Source: Sphingobacterium sp. UT-1RO-CII-1 (GTDB lineage: Bacteria > Bacteroidota > Bacteroidia > Sphingobacteriales > Sphingobacteriaceae). Taken from it: a stretch of 64,000 nucleotides of DNA. How positions within the stretch are numbered: position 1 is the first letter of the stretch; each line of letters opens with the position of its first letter. The notes under the pieces are model-generated. The model did no database searches. It saw nothing but the letters and a program-made list of their open reading frames with translations, and had not been told where the DNA came from. The translations under genes and the position numbers were made by a program. The stretch covers positions 255,257-319,256 of the forward strand of contig NZ_JAPPVJ010000005.1 in NCBI RefSeq assembly GCF_026711005.1, given 5' to 3'. This document shows, in pieces, positions 26,782 to 37,206 of this stretch.

Positions 26782-28055
26782 TTACGCAATAAAAAAAGCC
26801 CAACACTACATTCAAGACATCTTTTTTTATCGCAACCATGCTTTTTTAAATGTAATACAGCCTGCGAATCTGCCGAGGAACGAATAGGCATTCCTAATTC
26901 AAAAAATCTATTAGTGATATTATTTTTTTCAGCAGCAATAGTCTCTAACCAAGCTATAGCTTTATCTTGGAGTTTAGTGTCATGAATATATTTCCCATAA
27001 GCAAACATTGTGGGTATAAAGGCATTTATCAATAAATGATCCACAAAGGGAAGACTAATACGTGTACTATGAACAGAAGTTTTATTCCCAAATATGAAAT
27101 GATCCGACCAATAAGAAGATACATTTATCCCTTCAAAAAATGAGTATACCGTTTTAATATCTTCAGCAAATAATACATCTGCAAATAAGGAGGGCTTAGC
27201 ACTATATAAACTAACGAATTGGGCAATCCGAAACGTAGGGAAATTATAAGGGCGCATACGCATAAACCGCCAAACAATAGGCTTTAATTCTCTTAACTTA
27301 TGTATTTTCTTCAGATAAGCATACTCATTTCGTAACTCTTTCACATAACTATCCTCATGAGCAGAATGAAGCAAACCAGCCTGCCCAAAAACCATAGCTT
27401 CCAGTTTCATCAGATCACATTGATACTTACGAAAAAGAACATGCTCCAATATCTTACCCAGGTCCATAAAAGACTCTGCATTTACTTTCATTCCGAAACT
27501 ACGGCATACCAGAGCAAAAAGCACGTGTTCCCAATCATGAGCAGTTTCATTCAGCAGGTCATAAACTAAATTATACTTATAGCCCAAGCGTTCAACTAGC
27601 TGCCTTTGCAGCAATTGAGTTTTAACCAAAGTATTCACATCCTTCAATTGGTTTTGGCAAGGTATCCACAATTTGCTTTCTTTTAAGGCACGATACTTAT
27701 CAAGCAGATTACTGTCCACTCGTTCGCCAATCTGTAGGGTGGGTATAGAAGTTCCATCCTCTCGCAGAAAAAGTCCATAGCCATTCCACACGACATGCAA
27801 TACAACGTTATTGTAAGCTGAATCCTCGTGGTGACTATGCCTGACCCAATCCTTAGCGTCTACATGAATCTCCACATGTCCGTGCCATTCCTGTTCTGCA
27901 ATACGTAGCCTGGCATAAAGAAAGTCAGGCCCCGCATTACTATTGGGCAATCCCACGTCCAATATAGAGACTTTTTCACCTGCCTGCGTATAAAGATCAA
28001 ATTGGTCAAAAAATCGAAACTGCCAAATAAAGTGTACAAGCTCTTCCGAAATCAT
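26778..28055 (-). CDS. DUF2851 family protein
   Basis: A 425-residue cytoplasmic protein of the DUF2851 family, common in Bacteroidota and of unknown function. Typical motifs are SEELVHFIWQFRFF, GRxx-free LPNSNAGPDFLYARLRI, WHGHVEIHV and the SAYNNVVLHVVW segment, which resembles a nuclease-like beta core. The C-terminus has a possible zinc cluster, C-x4-C-x2-C (GCDKKRCLEC). The stop overlaps the convergent ankyrin gene stop by 4 nt. Confidence 0.85.
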   Translation of the reverse strand: MISEELVHFIWQFRFFDQFDLYTQAGEKVSILDVGLPNSNAGPDFLYARLRIAEQEWHGHVEIHVDAKDWVRHSHHEDSAYNNVVLHVVWNGYGLFLREDGTSIPTLQIGERVDSNLLDKYRALKESKLWIPCQNQLKDVNTLVKTQLLQRQLVERLGYKYNLVYDLLNETAHDWEHVLFALVCRSFGMKVNAESFMDLGKILEHVLFRKYQCDLMKLEAMVFGQAGLLHSAHEDSYVKELRNEYAYLKKIHKLRELKPIVWRFMRMRPYNFPTFRIAQFVSLYSAKPSLFADVLFAEDIKTVYSFFEGINVSSYWSDHFIFGNKTSVHSTRISLPFVDHLLINAFIPTMFAYGKYIHDTKLQDKAIAWLETIAAEKNNITNRFFELGMPIRSSADSQAVLHLKKHGCDKKRCLECSVGLFLLRN

Positions 28056-28148
28056 ACCTAAAGATATAAAATACTTTCAGAAAAACAAACACAACAAACT
28101 GACTACAAGACAAATAAACACACACTCAACAACAAAGATGTTTACTTT

Positions 28149-28940
28149 TTAATACATAGCCGTAGCTGCTCCCCCGTCTAAAGGAACAGCTGTACCTGTT
28201 AAAAAAGAAGCATATTCCGATGCTAAAAAAGCCACCATATAACCGTACTCTCTAGGTTCTCCTAAACGTTGTACAGGAATTGATGCAGACTTGCCCTGTT
28301 TCACTTGTTCAAAAGATACGCCTGTTTTTTCTGCTTCCATTTGCATCAAACTATTCAACCGATCTGTATCAAAAAAACCTGTTAATACTGTGTTGACCGT
28401 TATACCATCTTTTGCCACATCAGAAGCTAAAGATTTACTCCAGCTCACTAACGCTGTACGCATCGTATTCGACAAAACTAAGTTTGCATTAGGTTCTTTT
28501 ACAGTCATAGACGACACGTTAATAATACGGCCAAAACCTTTCTTCTTCATACTTTCAATAGTCAACAAACTAGCTTGTACGGCGTGTCTAAACAATAAAT
28601 CAAAAGCCTGTTGATAATCATTAGCTGTCTTAGACATTATGCCACCAGCCAATGGTCCATTTGTATTATTTACTAAAATATCGATTTGATTGTCTTCAAA
28701 AAAAGCCTCGATTATAGATCGATGTCTTTCATAATCGTTAAAATCAGTCACTAAATAACTATGTTTTTGCCCTTTATTTGCACACAATTCAGCCAGTGCT
28801 GATACAAGTTTATCTTCACTACGACTCATAAGAACCACCTCAGCACCGCAATTTGCTAACTCTATCGCTATAGCTTTTCCGATACCCGAACTCGCTCCTC
28901 CCACGAGAGCTCTTTTTCCTTCTAAAGATATATTCATCAT
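28149..28940 (-). CDS. SDR family oxidoreductase with non-canonical catalytic motif
   Basis: A 263-residue short-chain dehydrogenase/reductase. The NAD(P) motif GGASSGIGKAIA and the NNTNGPLAGG segment place it in the classical SDR family; the C-terminal GTAVPLDGGAATAMY is usual. The active-site tetrad is altered: Ser is kept in VSSMTVKEP, but the normal YxxxK stretch reads LVLSNTMRTALVSW, with no Tyr or Lys. Other SDR sub-families carry a LSNxxR motif in this place, so it may be a functional variant with a different mechanism. It lies 28 nt after the ABC permease gene. Confidence 0.85.
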   Translation of the reverse strand: MMNISLEGKRALVGGASSGIGKAIAIELANCGAEVVLMSRSEDKLVSALAELCANKGQKHSYLVTDFNDYERHRSIIEAFFEDNQIDILVNNTNGPLAGGIMSKTANDYQQAFDLLFRHAVQASLLTIESMKKKGFGRIINVSSMTVKEPNANLVLSNTMRTALVSWSKSLASDVAKDGITVNTVLTGFFDTDRLNSLMQMEAEKTGVSFEQVKQGKSASIPVQRLGEPREYGYMVAFLASEYASFLTGTAVPLDGGAATAMY

Positions 28941-28968
28941 TATTTATACTATTATATACAGTTATCTA

Positions 28969-30639
28969 TTATTCTTCAACCTGCTCGGCATTCACCAAAT
29001 TCTCTCTCTTCAAATAAACAAACATCAGCCATGCAATCAAAGTCAAAGCAATTGCCGCCCCCCATACCAAATTCTCCATTTTATATATTTGCACGTGTAG
29101 AAAAGCCAACAAAAACATAAAACCAGCCACTAAACCTGTCAATAAAGACCGATTATTCGTAGCCTTTTCCGGCAAAGAAAACGGGTAATCACGGATGGCA
29201 AACAAAGCGAGTACTATCGTTAAAATTAACCCTAATGAAGTTGCTAACAACACATCATTAACGACAGAAACACCAAACATAAAAACAGAAACAATAGCAA
29301 AAAGAAGCATAAAGCTTAAATAATATTTTATGATTACAGCTTTTAGTGCTCCCGAAATCACTTCACCATCTTTTTTTATCGGCGCAACATAATACATCCA
29401 AGCTGCCTTATATACCTCTGACCTTGTAATCAATTGCAAAACACCAAACAATGAAATACTCGCCAGATAAAAAACAACAATATAACGACCAGTTTCCATT
29501 AAATTTGCATATTGCTCTGCTAACGTAGCCTCTTCTCCTCGCATAAAAAAGATAAAAACAAAATATAGCGGTACATACACCAAAGTAGGATACAATTGCA
29601 TTTTCAGTTTCTGCGATCGTCCTGTCATATACCAGACATGTAAAAATGCAGCCTCTTCTGGGCCTTTTCTCGTCAAAGCGAGTGCGAGACGCTTTCCCCA
29701 TATCCCGCTCTTATGCTTTTTCTCATTCACATTTACCTCCGCCTGCCCCATAGCAAATATTTTATCCATAAACCCTTTAGCTAGAAAAAAACGAACAAAA
29801 AACACTGCTAAAAAAGGGAACAGAATCGATAGAAAAAGTAAAGCTAACGTGGTACTATTTAATCCGCCAACCACCATCTCAAACCAACCAACAGGCCATA
29901 CTGATGGTAAAACCCAGAGCCACCATTCCTCAGCTATAGTTAGATCTTGCAACGCATCTATCTTTAACAGACGTGGAACAACCATATAGCCTGCCAGAAT
30001 TAATAAAGATAAAAATATCTGTATATAAGCAATAGCCCTCTTGATCTGGGAAAGAGGTAGCCAACGCAGTGCTAAAAGATAAAACAAACTGACCCCAAAT
30101 AATGCAACTAAACAAGCCAAGAACAAAGAAAATACCAAAGCCAGCAATGCCAAAACACCATATTCAAACCCCGAATAGATCACAAGAGGCAAACTTACTG
30201 CAAATGCCACATTAAGTAATTTCACAGCCATATGCAAAATACGTACTGCCATGAACGTACTATCGCTTACAGGTTTAGGTAAAATAATATATTGATCTTT
30301 TGTATCAAAAAGGATACTAGAAAAATCATTAATCAAAAAAACTGCAAGCAAAAAGCTATATGTTGCTATACCAAGGCCAAACCCAGTTAATCGGTCTGGA
30401 ATCACCAGAGCTACCATCATAACCATGAGCCCTACAACTAAATGCATAAAAAAAGCAAAAAAGGACATGTACTTACCTGATTTTCTCTTATGTCCAGTAG
30501 ACCCAAACAACTGACTCACTGTACGATCGTCACAGGTCAGCTTTACCGAAAGAATAAGCTTTAACTGCCTAACGTCTAGACCCATTCGCTTAAAAACCGG
30601 TGTAAAAAGAATTAAAAAACGAAGTGTTATTTTCCCCAT
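28969..30639 (-). CDS. ABC transporter permease-like integral membrane protein
   Basis: A large polytopic protein of 556 residues with about 11-12 hydrophobic helices. The ATG at 30639 (MGKITLRFLILFTPV) is chosen because it begins just after the ATPase gene stop (30641); an upstream ATG at 30690 would overlap that gene by 50 nt and add 17 residues. The sequence has no ATPase motif, and its place after an ABC ATPase shows that the two form an ABC-2-like exporter. The substrate is unknown. Confidence 0.8.
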   Translation of the reverse strand: MGKITLRFLILFTPVFKRMGLDVRQLKLILSVKLTCDDRTVSQLFGSTGHKRKSGKYMSFFAFFMHLVVGLMVMMVALVIPDRLTGFGLGIATYSFLLAVFLINDFSSILFDTKDQYIILPKPVSDSTFMAVRILHMAVKLLNVAFAVSLPLVIYSGFEYGVLALLALVFSLFLACLVALFGVSLFYLLALRWLPLSQIKRAIAYIQIFLSLLILAGYMVVPRLLKIDALQDLTIAEEWWLWVLPSVWPVGWFEMVVGGLNSTTLALLFLSILFPFLAVFFVRFFLAKGFMDKIFAMGQAEVNVNEKKHKSGIWGKRLALALTRKGPEEAAFLHVWYMTGRSQKLKMQLYPTLVYVPLYFVFIFFMRGEEATLAEQYANLMETGRYIVVFYLASISLFGVLQLITRSEVYKAAWMYYVAPIKKDGEVISGALKAVIIKYYLSFMLLFAIVSVFMFGVSVVNDVLLATSLGLILTIVLALFAIRDYPFSLPEKATNNRSLLTGLVAGFMFLLAFLHVQIYKMENLVWGAAIALTLIAWLMFVYLKRENLVNAEQVEE

Positions 30640-30640
30640 A

Positions 30641-31417
30641 CTAACGTATTGCTTGTATAATATCCAACGCTTTTGCTGCCTCAGTGTCACCCAGTGTCAA
30701 TTTTGCAAAAACTTCTTCCAAAGTTTTTTCATCTCCGGTCTTCAACTCATCAATTGTGCCATTAGCAACTATCTCGCCATTCACTATCAGAACAATACGA
30801 TCAGAAACCTTCTCCACAATATCCATCATATGCGAACAGTAAAATATAGTTTTCCCCTCCTTAGCCAATAAAGCAATCATTTCTTTCACTAATATCACAG
30901 CATTAGCATCTAAGCCCGACAACGGCTCATCCAACACAATAATCTGCGGATTATGTATGAGCCCCGATGCTAACAAAACTTTTTGGCGCATACCTTTAGA
31001 AAAAGACTCCATCCGGTCGTCCTTGACATCAAAAAGCCCAAATGCTTTGAGCAAAGAAGTAGCTCGGCTTTCAATCAGCATATCATCCTGACCATACAAT
31101 TTTCCTGCAAAATCAAGATACTCCATGGGTGTCAATACATCGTAAAGTTCTGCGTGCTCGGGGACATAACCTATCAGCGATTTCACAGCTAAAGTATCCA
31201 CTCGCACATCGTACGTTCCCACTTCCACCTCTCCTTCAAAATCAGAAATAAGCCCTGTTAATATCTTTACTGTAGTTGACTTTCCTGCTCCATTAGGACC
31301 TATATATCCGATAACCTGACCTGGATATATATCCAGATTAATTCCCTTCAAGACCTGCTTATGCCCGTAACTCTTTTTTAAGTTACGTATGCGAACAATT
31401 GGTTTATTTTCTTCCAT
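30641..31417 (-). CDS. ABC transporter ATP-binding protein
   Basis: A 258-residue ATPase subunit. All core motifs are present: Walker A GPNGAGKST (~38-46), the Q-loop PEHAELYD, the signature SKGMRQKVLLASG, Walker B IIVLDEPLSGLD and the switch His in FYCSHMMD. The length and the lack of a membrane domain indicate an ABC-2-type exporter component (CcmA/NatA-like). Its partner permease is the next gene, separated by one base. Confidence 0.93.
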   Translation of the reverse strand: MEENKPIVRIRNLKKSYGHKQVLKGINLDIYPGQVIGYIGPNGAGKSTTVKILTGLISDFEGEVEVGTYDVRVDTLAVKSLIGYVPEHAELYDVLTPMEYLDFAGKLYGQDDMLIESRATSLLKAFGLFDVKDDRMESFSKGMRQKVLLASGLIHNPQIIVLDEPLSGLDANAVILVKEMIALLAKEGKTIFYCSHMMDIVEKVSDRIVLIVNGEIVANGTIDELKTGDEKTLEEVFAKLTLGDTEAAKALDIIQAIR

Positions 31418-31469
31418 AACACCTTAAAACTACTGAAAATATTAAAGCTATTTAACAAAATCCGTATTA

Positions 31470-31498
31470 TAAAAAAAGGCGAGATTTCTCTCGCCTTT
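31470..31498 (-). terminator. Rho-independent terminator of susC-susD
   Basis: A 10-bp stem pairs 31475-31484 (aaaggcgaga) with 31489-31498 around a 4-nt loop. Read on the minus strand it is followed by seven T residues. It lies about 10 nt past the susD stop. Confidence 0.9.
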
Positions 31499-31507
31499 CT
31501 TCAGCTA

Positions 31508-33382
31508 TTAATCATAGCCTGGATTTTGTTTCAATTTGGTATTTCTATTCATTTCATCTCTATGTATAGAAGAAAAATACATTTTATCTACCCAGGTCCG
31601 ATTTTCAATCCCCGGATCTATCGTATTTACTGTATAAGAGTATGTATAATTATTTTTATCATAACTATACAAAGACACATTTTTACCGTCCTTCAATTTA
31701 CCAAAAATACTGATTACAGTTGCTTTTCGACCTAACGTCTCTTTAGCAATCATCCAGCGCCTCGCATCAAAATAACGATGTTCTTCATAAGCCAGCTCTA
31801 CCCTTCTTTCGTTTCTATAGCGGTCTTTTAGTGCAGCACCAGAATCATCTACTTTTGGCATTCCTGCACGATAACGGATTCTATTCAACCATAGCCTTGC
31901 CTCTGCTTCTTCACCTAACTCTATACAAGCTTCCACATAGTTTAGTACAGCTTCTGTATAACGAAGTAATGGCCATGGTATAGATTGTCTAGTATTTTGA
32001 TCTACAATAGCGGGATCCGAGTCTACAAACTTTCGGTAATAATATCCCGTATAGGAGCCATTCCAATCTTCAACCGGACTATTCCTAGTATCTAATCCAT
32101 ACTGCACCACTTTTTTCCCATCTTTATCCAACACTTCGTATTGACCTGTCTGAATCTGATTTTTTGGATCTCTATTCTTTACGTCATCCGTTCGTGGCTT
32201 CCAAGCGGATCCGTCATGTAAAACAGTTGCTGCCAAACGCGGATCTCTATTCTCATAGGGAGCAGCTTTATGAGTCGGATTATTCCAATCAAACTTCGCT
32301 CCGTTCTGCATTTCATAATCATCCACCAAAAGTTGCACCGGTGTATTCCCAGCCCAATTGTGATACCCGTTTGGTCCATTATCGCGGCCAACCCATCCTC
32401 CTCTTTCATCTTTTAAGTCGATAAAAAATCGTCCTAAAATCAGGTCCACTTTACCACCAGCATCAGCCACTTTACTACCTCCACCCATGGCAATAGCATT
32501 ATAGTTAGCTGTTCCTTCTTCAGCTGTTGCTGGAGCTGCAAGATCTAACTTATAAGCAAATTCCGACCGATCTACTACAGCCTTTGCTGCATCTTTAGCC
32601 AATTGCCAACGAGCTTTACGATCTCCAGAGGTATATCCCAAAAACTGTGCATCAGCATAGCCTGCTATTGTTGGTGATTTTGATTTTGCGGTAGCGTTAT
32701 CATGTAAGTCACTGGCAGCATAGGTCAATACACGGGCCTTAAGCGCTAGCGCAGCTACTTCGCTAACACGCCCATCAGTCATTGCCCGTCCTTTTAAAAA
32801 TTCAGCGGCTTTATCACAATCAGCTACAATCAAATTCACACATTCTTCATAAGTATTACGCTCTTTTGTGAAGTCCGTATCTTCCAAATTATATACATTT
32901 TCTACTAAAGGGACTGCCCCATAAAAACGTAACAATTGCTGATAATAATAAGCTCTTAAAAAATGTGCTTCTCCCAATAATTGCTTAGCTAAAGTTGGAT
33001 TATCAAACTCTGGCTCTTGCAATTTAATAATCGCTAGATTTGCAGCCCGGATACGCTTGTATAAATTGCCATAATTATACGTATCCATCATCCGTCCCTG
33101 ATCAGCTGGATTAGAACGCCCTTCATTTACGGTATTTATCCCTCGACCGGGGTGTGTAAATAGTGCTTCATCTGTTAATGAAGCCATTTGTTCTTCATAA
33201 AATCCTCCTACACCAAACCCATTGTACATCTCAAAAACAAAAGCCTGCACCAATGCAGCATCTACCCATACATCATTTTCGGGCACCTCACTTAGAGGTT
33301 TTGTGCTCACAAAATTATCATTACACGAACTTACGGTTAACGAGAATAATGAAGCAGCTATTATATATTTAAATCTGTTCAT
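31508..33382 (-). CDS. RagB/SusD family outer-membrane nutrient-binding lipoprotein
   Basis: A 624-residue lipoprotein. The signal peptide ends in a lipobox (LTVSSC, Cys20), followed by the usual NDNFVSTKPLSEVPENDVW. The N-terminal TPR helices (LLGEAHFLRAYYYQQLLRFYGAVPLV) and the C-terminal RYTEAVLNYVEACIELGE and YEEHRYFDARRW are SusD hallmarks. It covers the SusC channel and binds the glycan before uptake. It is translated 10 nt after the susC stop. No glycosidase is next to it, so the substrate is unknown. Confidence 0.93.
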   Translation of the reverse strand: MNRFKYIIAASLFSLTVSSCNDNFVSTKPLSEVPENDVWVDAALVQAFVFEMYNGFGVGGFYEEQMASLTDEALFTHPGRGINTVNEGRSNPADQGRMMDTYNYGNLYKRIRAANLAIIKLQEPEFDNPTLAKQLLGEAHFLRAYYYQQLLRFYGAVPLVENVYNLEDTDFTKERNTYEECVNLIVADCDKAAEFLKGRAMTDGRVSEVAALALKARVLTYAASDLHDNATAKSKSPTIAGYADAQFLGYTSGDRKARWQLAKDAAKAVVDRSEFAYKLDLAAPATAEEGTANYNAIAMGGGSKVADAGGKVDLILGRFFIDLKDERGGWVGRDNGPNGYHNWAGNTPVQLLVDDYEMQNGAKFDWNNPTHKAAPYENRDPRLAATVLHDGSAWKPRTDDVKNRDPKNQIQTGQYEVLDKDGKKVVQYGLDTRNSPVEDWNGSYTGYYYRKFVDSDPAIVDQNTRQSIPWPLLRYTEAVLNYVEACIELGEEAEARLWLNRIRYRAGMPKVDDSGAALKDRYRNERRVELAYEEHRYFDARRWMIAKETLGRKATVISIFGKLKDGKNVSLYSYDKNNYTYSYTVNTIDPGIENRTWVDKMYFSSIHRDEMNRNTKLKQNPGYD

Positions 33383-33392
33383 ATTTTAATCT

Positions 33393-36300
33393 TTAAAATG
33401 AAACCATAACACCTGCGTTAATCAACCTAGATTGTGGATAATAATGTCCAATCGAATTAGTTGATTCCGGATCAAGAACTTTAAATCCGCTCCATGTAAT
33501 TAGATTCAATCCACTTGCGTATACCCTAAGGTTTTTTACTTTAATTTTCTCTAAAATATTAGCAGGTAAATTATAACCAAACTCTACGTTCTTTAAACGT
33601 AAATAGTTTGTATTTCTCAACCAATAGGTATTACCGTCTGAATAATACTGATCACTCCTATCCGTTATACGAGGGTGCACACTGCTTGGGTTGTCAACAC
33701 TCCATCTATTCTCATAAAAATCAACTAAATAGTTACCTATAGCACCCGATTCGTTAGTTCCTACGCGTAGCTCTCCACCTGTTGCTCCTTGAAGTAATAT
33801 ACTCAGATCAAAATTCTTATAAGTTAAGCCAATATTTACGCCACCTTGAAAAGTCGGAGTCGTATTTTTATCACGCCTTACTCTATCATTAGGAGTTATC
33901 TTACCATCACCGTCATAATCAAAATACTTCATATCCCCAGGGCGCAAATTACCACTAACCGCAGAGTAATCTAACTTATTGTTTGCAATATCGGCTTCAT
34001 CTTTAAACACCCCGTCATAGATATAATACAAACCAGCATTAATTGTCCGCCCTGTAGTCTTTTGCCATTCCGGTGCCCCCGGCGCTTCGTCCCAAAAAAC
34101 TATTTTGTTTTTCGCATAACCACCATTTACTGAAACAGAGTAGCCCAATTCGCCTATTTTATCTTGCCACCCCACATTAAACTCCCATCCTGAGTTATCT
34201 ACTTTACCGATATTTTCAGCTGGCAAATTCATCCCTGTACTTTGCGGAACAGATGCATTTCTCCGCCATAAGATACTTTCTCTACTATTTTTGAAAATAT
34301 CAAACTCTGCATTCATCTTCCCTCCTAAAAACTGAAAATCAAAACCCAAGTTATAGTTATTCGCCACCTCCCAAGTCACAAACATATTAGGGACTCGAAT
34401 TTCCGACAATGTTTTCACAATATCCCCTCCTATCACATAGTCACTATAGCTATAAGTTTTATAATACTGATACTCCTGTAAAGCATTATCGTAATAAATA
34501 TTATCATTACCCATCTGCCCATAAGAAGCCCTTATTTTGAAGTAATTAATAAACTTCACATTATCCTTCCAATAATCCTCTTCCGACACCATATACCCTA
34601 ACATCACGCCAGGGAAAAATCCATATCTTTTATTCTCAGGAAACATATATGAACCGTCTCTACGCCACAAAAACTCTCCGATATATTTACTCTTGTAGTT
34701 ATACCCCACACGTCCAAAATAATTCAAACGAGCTCGTTCCCAAGCTCCTCCATTATTATTCTTTTCTTTATCACCTCCTGCGAATAAATAATCATTTTTC
34801 TCCGAAATGAAATATCTCCGATAAGCAGAAAAGTTATCGTTACGAATTGTTTCCCTATTTACACCTGCTAATAAATTCAGGGTATGATCACCAAACTTAC
34901 GATCGTAACTCAATACTCCTCCCAACAAAATATTCATCTGATCTTCATCCGATTGATTCAGTCTTGGGTCGGCTGGTCCACGCTTTCCTTTCACTAACTT
35001 AGGCGTTACTCCATCAGCCTCATATTCGTTCTGCCAAGTATACAAATACCAAGGAATCTCCCAATCTTTAGTCTTCTTCATGTACTTATCCACCGAAGCT
35101 GTTAGCGAAAGCTTCAACCCTTCCACCCAAGGATTTGTAATATCGACCTGTCCATTTGACTGAAAGTAATAACGTTTATCCCGTTTGTATCCCGTTTGAT
35201 CTGTTGTAATAACCACAGGGTTTTCTCCGTTTTCAATATCCGGTCCTGGCATGCCATTAGGCCAATAAGCTGGCATTGTCGGGTTTCCTCGCATCAACAT
35301 CCTAAAAATCGTTCCTGCTCCTTTAGTAGGAAAATTACGATCTTCCTGTCTGCCCAACACCCCAAACTGTGTTTTTATGTAAGGACTAATATTAGCGTCC
35401 AGATTGATCCTGAAATCATACTGCTTATATCCTGTTGCCGACTGCTTATAATACCCATCCTGATCTTGATATCCCATAGACATCAAGTAACGTACATCCT
35501 CTGTTCCTCCATCAATCTGCAAGCTATGCTTTTGTTGCGGCGACCAAGTTTTTAGTGTTTCCTTAAACCAGTCAGTATTAGGGTGCCCCCATGGGTCAGA
35601 TCCATCAGCATAGAGCTGTTTATCTTCTGGAGTAAATGGAGCTGAAACCGTTGTCCCATTCGGTCTTACATATGTACCCTCTTTATTAAAGCCCGATAAA
35701 GCATTTGCCCATTCTGATACCGGTAGTTTATAAATTTCCAACTCATTCCTCATTTCAGAGTACTGTAACGAATTAGCTAAATCAGGTGTTACTGTTGGCT
35801 GAGACCAGCCTTGATTAAAACTGTAGGAAAGCTGTGGTTTGCCACTTTTACCCCGCTTTGTTGTCACCAAAATAACCCCGTTTGCAGCTCTTGCACCATA
35901 AATAGCTGCTGACGCATCTTTTAACACCGAAATATTATCTATATCAGCAGGATTCAACCGATCAAAACCACCTGCGCGAGCTGGAATACCATCAATTACA
36001 ATAAGGGGGCCACTGTCGCCAAGCGTATTTGTTCCCCTAATTCTAATAGTTGAACCATCATATCCCGGCTCTCCACCGGCATTTGTAGCCACAACTCCAG
36101 GCACGCGTCCTGCGATGGAATTTGATAAGTTAACCGAAGGAGACTTTTGTAGCTCATTACCTTTTACTGCTACCACAGAACCCGTTACGGTTTCTCGTTT
36201 TTGGACACCATACCCCACCACTACGACCTCATCAATATTAGCATTGGAAGATGTTAATAGCACATCAATTGTTCGGCGGTTAGAAACAGCTTGCACTAGC

Positions 36301-36626
36301 GTTTCCATACCTACCATATTGAATGATAGCTGTCCGGAAACTGACACACGGTTTATCTCATAATTACCATTTTCATCCGTTGTAGTAGCGTTAGTCGTTC
36401 CTACTACGGCAATTGTTACTCCGGCCAAAGGCTCATTAGTTAGTGCATCTCGAACAACACCTTTCACTGTGATTGTTTCTTGATTTTTCAGTTCAATGGG
36501 CTTTACGTTTTCAGCATTCATATACAAATAATTACTCCCGTAAGAATAATTACAACACATAATTGCCGAAACACCTACCCACAGAAACCGACCAACTTTT
36601 TTTCTAAAGTCTGTTTTCTGGTTCAT
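33393..36626 (-). CDS. SusC/RagA family TonB-linked outer-membrane protein
   Basis: A 1077-residue TonB-dependent transporter. After an N-terminal signal segment (1-30) come the carboxypeptidase regulatory-like domain (~50-135; VKGVVRDALTNEPLAGVTIAV), the plug domain (~140-260; VVVGYGVQKRETVTGSV, IRIRGTNTL and LKDASAAIYGARAANGVI) and the 22-strand barrel with C-terminal aromatic end (NAGVMVSF). It imports a substrate captured by the SusD partner, energised by TonB. No extracytoplasmic sigma/FecR pair lies directly upstream, so it is not of the transducing type that uses an adjacent regulator. Confidence 0.95.
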   Translation of the reverse strand: MNQKTDFRKKVGRFLWVGVSAIMCCNYSYGSNYLYMNAENVKPIELKNQETITVKGVVRDALTNEPLAGVTIAVVGTTNATTTDENGNYEINRVSVSGQLSFNMVGMETLVQAVSNRRTIDVLLTSSNANIDEVVVVGYGVQKRETVTGSVVAVKGNELQKSPSVNLSNSIAGRVPGVVATNAGGEPGYDGSTIRIRGTNTLGDSGPLIVIDGIPARAGGFDRLNPADIDNISVLKDASAAIYGARAANGVILVTTKRGKSGKPQLSYSFNQGWSQPTVTPDLANSLQYSEMRNELEIYKLPVSEWANALSGFNKEGTYVRPNGTTVSAPFTPEDKQLYADGSDPWGHPNTDWFKETLKTWSPQQKHSLQIDGGTEDVRYLMSMGYQDQDGYYKQSATGYKQYDFRINLDANISPYIKTQFGVLGRQEDRNFPTKGAGTIFRMLMRGNPTMPAYWPNGMPGPDIENGENPVVITTDQTGYKRDKRYYFQSNGQVDITNPWVEGLKLSLTASVDKYMKKTKDWEIPWYLYTWQNEYEADGVTPKLVKGKRGPADPRLNQSDEDQMNILLGGVLSYDRKFGDHTLNLLAGVNRETIRNDNFSAYRRYFISEKNDYLFAGGDKEKNNNGGAWERARLNYFGRVGYNYKSKYIGEFLWRRDGSYMFPENKRYGFFPGVMLGYMVSEEDYWKDNVKFINYFKIRASYGQMGNDNIYYDNALQEYQYYKTYSYSDYVIGGDIVKTLSEIRVPNMFVTWEVANNYNLGFDFQFLGGKMNAEFDIFKNSRESILWRRNASVPQSTGMNLPAENIGKVDNSGWEFNVGWQDKIGELGYSVSVNGGYAKNKIVFWDEAPGAPEWQKTTGRTINAGLYYIYDGVFKDEADIANNKLDYSAVSGNLRPGDMKYFDYDGDGKITPNDRVRRDKNTTPTFQGGVNIGLTYKNFDLSILLQGATGGELRVGTNESGAIGNYLVDFYENRWSVDNPSSVHPRITDRSDQYYSDGNTYWLRNTNYLRLKNVEFGYNLPANILEKIKVKNLRVYASGLNLITWSGFKVLDPESTNSIGHYYPQSRLINAGVMVSF

Positions 36627-37206
36627 AATAAATTTATTGAATGTTTAGTGTTTAGTTGTTTAGTTCATATACAATGGTATATATGTACTTTATTGGTTGT
36701 ATTGTTTTATCATATTAATTAATGTTTAGTGTTTAAAATCTGTTAGTATAATTTATCTTTTGAAACCGGTTTATAGGTTTAACGTTATTTAGTTTTGGTT
36801 CGCAGCGCTACCGTAGTAGCAATGACCGAATGTAAATATTATTTCAGCAATAAAAAAAGGTTTTATACAAATTCACCACAAATAAAATAAACAGCTGATT
36901 CATTTGTTTTTTAAAAACAAGATTAAACCAAAACTATAAAGCTAGCGTACTTTGTACACACATATGTTTTTAACTGTGTAAATCAAACACTTACTCCCCT
37001 TACAAACCAACATTAAAAAAAGTAGATAACATGCATACAATTCCCAGAAAAATAAAAATAAAAATGTGGTCAGTTTATATTTTTGTAACAAAAAAACAAA
37101 AAGTATTTTCTTATCAAAGAATAATAACTTCACGTTATTGTTACCTAAATCATTTTATTATTGCATTGTATTTTATACCTTTAAGTATAATTATAAACTA
37201 TCCAAC
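36627..37206. other. long divergent intergenic region (susC / conserved hypothetical)
   Basis: The 580 bp must hold the susC promoter (minus) and that of the plus-strand gene at 37207. TGTTTAGTGTTTA occurs at about 36642 and again at about 36724, a possible regulator-binding repeat. On the plus strand TATACCTTTAAG near 37175 is one base off the TAnnTTTG box and about 25 nt before the start codon. No exact box or RNA gene is visible for susC. Confidence 0.4.

Noticed and set aside
37066..37206. N-terminal extension of the conserved hypothetical gene
   Set aside because: Lys/Phe/Ser-rich translation of AT-rich intergenic DNA and a -7-like box inside it.
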